Of a stretch of DNA of 7,913 nucleotides, positions 6,629 through 7,913 are shown piece by piece. Location: positions 1 through 7,913 of the forward strand of contig QIGJ01000059.1 of assembly GCA_003229995.1 (NCBI GenBank). Direction: 5' to 3'. This DNA is from Gammaproteobacteria bacterium (GTDB lineage Bacteria > Pseudomonadota > Gammaproteobacteria > SZUA-152). The notes under the pieces are model-generated. The model made no database searches and was not told the DNA's origin. It was given only the letters and a program-made list of their open reading frames with translations. Numbering within the stretch: position 1 is the first letter of the stretch; each line of letters begins with the position of its first letter. The translations under genes and the position numbers were made by a program.

Positions 6629-7738
6629 ATGACATTTTTTAAAGCCTTTTTTTTCGGCAGCTTGCTGCTCGTATACTCACTGCCTGCACTGGCATTTGAT
6701 TATTTACAACCCCTGCCGGAGCAACCACCAATCCCCGCCGACAATCCACAAAACAGCCAGAAAATTGCCTTGGGTAAGCGCCTGTTTTTTGATACACGAC
6801 TGCTGGGGGCCGACAGCAAAATTTCCTGCAACAGTTGCCATAACTTGGAGGAAGGAGGTGATGACAACCAAGCGCTGTCTCTCGGACAGGAGGGTAAAAC
6901 CAGCCAACGCTCCGCCCCCAGTCTGTGGAATATCGGTTTTCAAACCGTGCTGTACTGGGATGGGCGCGCCATTAGCCTGGAAACACAAACACTGGATCAT
7001 TTACGTGACCGGGTGATCAGCCGTTGGCCGCACATCGGTGCTCTGGTCGATCATCTGAATCAGTCAGCAAGTTACCAGCGTGCCTTTCGTAGCGTCTTTC
7101 CTGATGATAAAAACACCTTCAATGGCATTAGTGGCGTGAACATCGCCCGAGCAATCAGCAGTTTTGAACGCAGTCTGTTGGCACACAACAGCCCCTTTGA
7201 CCGCTATATTGCCGGTGACCAATCAGCACTGTCTGCCAGCGCACAACGGGGCATTCAAGCCTTTAATGATGCGGGTTGTCTTGCCTGTCATTTTGGTGCT
7301 AACTTTGCCGGGCCAGCACCGGGACCTGCACTGAAAATGGGGGATGGATTTTATGAACTGTTCCCCAACAATCTGGGCTCCGATTATGAACAGCAATATG
7401 GATTAGTCAAAGACCTGGGACGGTTTGAATTCACAGGTAACCCGAACGAACGTTTCATGTGGCGTGTGCCACCGCTACGGGGTATCGCCTTGACGGCACC
7501 CTACTTCCACAACGGCTCGGTGGCCACATTGGAAGAAGCAATCCGAGTGATGGGTAAAGTTCAGTTCAATAAAAATCTTTCGGCAGAAACCGTGCGTGAC
7601 ATCAGCGCCTTTTTACATAGCCTGACGGGGGAATTGGAGCCAACGGAGCTCCATGATAGCGCATTGTTTGATAATTTGATTTTAGTTCCTCGTAACGAGT
7701 CGTTATATAAAAAATTGTATCAAAACTATGGGAATTAA
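6629..7738 (+). CDS. Exported di-heme cytochrome c peroxidase/MauG family protein with altered peroxidatic site
   Basis: Classical members reduce hydrogen peroxide to water in the periplasm with electrons from cytochrome c; others, such as MauG, modify proteins. The 369-residue product has a signal peptide (1-22, cut after LPALA). The first haem motif CNSCH is at 67-71 and the second, CLACH, at 217-221. YWDGRA at 109-114 includes Trp110, matching the inter-haem Trp94 of the Pseudomonas enzyme. LTAPYFHNG is at 288-296, and Met308 matches the haem ligand Met275. Gln87, Ile130 and Ser95 fall where that enzyme has distal His71, catalytic Glu114 and calcium-ligand Asn79. Normal peroxidase activity is therefore uncertain. 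An open frame extends back to 6449, but the signal peptide fits Met at 6629. The ribosome site is weak (GGA at 6615-6617). The gene is divergent from the flagellar operon, with no functional link visible. Confidence 0.9.
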   Translation: MTFFKAFFFGSLLLVYSLPALAFDYLQPLPEQPPIPADNPQNSQKIALGKRLFFDTRLLGADSKISCNSCHNLEEGGDDNQALSLGQEGKTSQRSAPSLWNIGFQTVLYWDGRAISLETQTLDHLRDRVISRWPHIGALVDHLNQSASYQRAFRSVFPDDKNTFNGISGVNIARAISSFERSLLAHNSPFDRYIAGDQSALSASAQRGIQAFNDAGCLACHFGANFAGPAPGPALKMGDGFYELFPNNLGSDYEQQYGLVKDLGRFEFTGNPNERFMWRVPPLRGIALTAPYFHNGSVATLEEAIRVMGKVQFNKNLSAETVRDISAFLHSLTGELEPTELHDSALFDNLILVPRNESLYKKLYQNYGN

Positions 7739-7780
7739 TATGACTGAAGATAAGAGTCATTACTCCTGCACTTTTGCTCG

Positions 7781-7799
7781 GCAACTGCTCCTGCGTTGC
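7781..7799. repeat. Short inverted repeat GCAAC/GTTGC
   Basis: Five-base arms GCAAC (7781-7785) and GTTGC (7795-7799) flank a nine-base spacer, 43 bases after the stop of the peroxidase-like gene. No T run follows, so it is a poor intrinsic terminator. It lies directly beside a second inverted repeat and may be part of one small intergenic element. Confidence 0.35.
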
Positions 7800-7807
7800 T
7801 CTACCTT

Positions 7808-7821
7808 CTGCATCCATGCAG
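7808..7821. repeat. Near-palindrome CTGCAT-CC-ATGCAG
   Basis: Two perfect six-base arms surround a two-base centre. The spacing is too tight for an RNA hairpin without opening inner pairs, so a DNA-binding site or a fragment of an intergenic repeat is more likely than a terminator. A function cannot be assigned from one copy. Confidence 0.4.
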
Positions 7822-7913
7822 TAACTTTGTTATTCGACCACAAACATTTTATCCAGGTTTGAAATTGCGAGAATTTTTCTGATTTCTGTATTGCAGTTTT
7901 TCAAACAAATATT

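Larger units (their letters stand above)
7739..7913. other. Region downstream of the peroxidase-like gene, no supported gene
   Basis: These 175 bases to the right edge contain a 40-codon open frame (7740-7862) that begins one base after the stop of the preceding gene. It lacks a ribosome site of its own and resembles nothing I know. Two short inverted repeats are listed separately. A weak hairpin, CTG-TATTG-CAG followed by TTTTT (about 7885-7900), might serve as a terminator but is too short to call. Confidence 0.5.

Noticed and set aside
7602..7817. 71-codon minus-strand frame at the 3' end of the peroxidase-like gene
   Set aside because: It is largely antisense to the conserved C-terminus and has no recognisable product.
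7740..7862. 40-codon plus-strand frame starting one base after the peroxidase-like stop
   Set aside because: There is no separate ribosome site, the composition is Cys/His/Leu-rich, and it overlaps inverted repeats; most likely non-coding.

Overview
This window carries most of a flagellar assembly operon of a motile Gram-negative bacterium, most likely a gammaproteobacterium. The evidence is the gene order fliL-fliM-fliN-fliO-fliP-fliQ-fliR-flhB-flhA, the protein sequences, and a sigma-54 promoter in front of fliL. Base composition looks moderate, roughly in the upper 40s % GC by eye. The sequence alone does not fix a genus.

Positions 6347 down to 1 (minus strand) hold nine tightly packed genes. 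They encode FliL (stator/basal body membrane protein), FliM and FliN (C-ring switch), FliO (export-gate assembly factor), FliP, FliQ and FliR (the export-gate core), FlhB (substrate-specificity switch) and the first 218 residues of FlhA (export motor), which runs off the left edge. Junctions are overlaps of 1 to 8 bases or gaps of 2 to 34 bases, except for a 68-base gap between fliL and fliM. This fits one transcript that builds the rotor switch and the type III export gate together.

Positions 6348-6628 are a 281-base divergent intergenic region. It holds a near-consensus sigma-54 promoter reading left into fliL (6400-6415). A FleQ-like palindrome sits about 70 bases further upstream (6477-6490), and a sigma-70-like promoter reads right (6542-6569). 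No gene is supported in it, and fliK, usually just upstream of fliL in related clusters, is absent here.

Positions 6629-7738 (plus strand) encode an exported di-heme protein of the bacterial cytochrome c peroxidase/MauG family. Both haem-binding CxxCH motifs and the methionine ligand of the second haem are kept. An ungapped comparison with the Pseudomonas aeruginosa enzyme, recalled from memory, places Gln, Ile and Ser at the positions of the distal His, the catalytic Glu and a calcium-ligand Asn. The last 175 bases (7739-7913) hold two small inverted repeats and no convincing gene.

The flagellar genes are ordinary in content. The observations most worth checking are the remodelled peroxidase active site, a duplicated N-terminal motif in FliN, and the sigma-54/FleQ-like control region. 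I did not find a clearly new multi-gene system.
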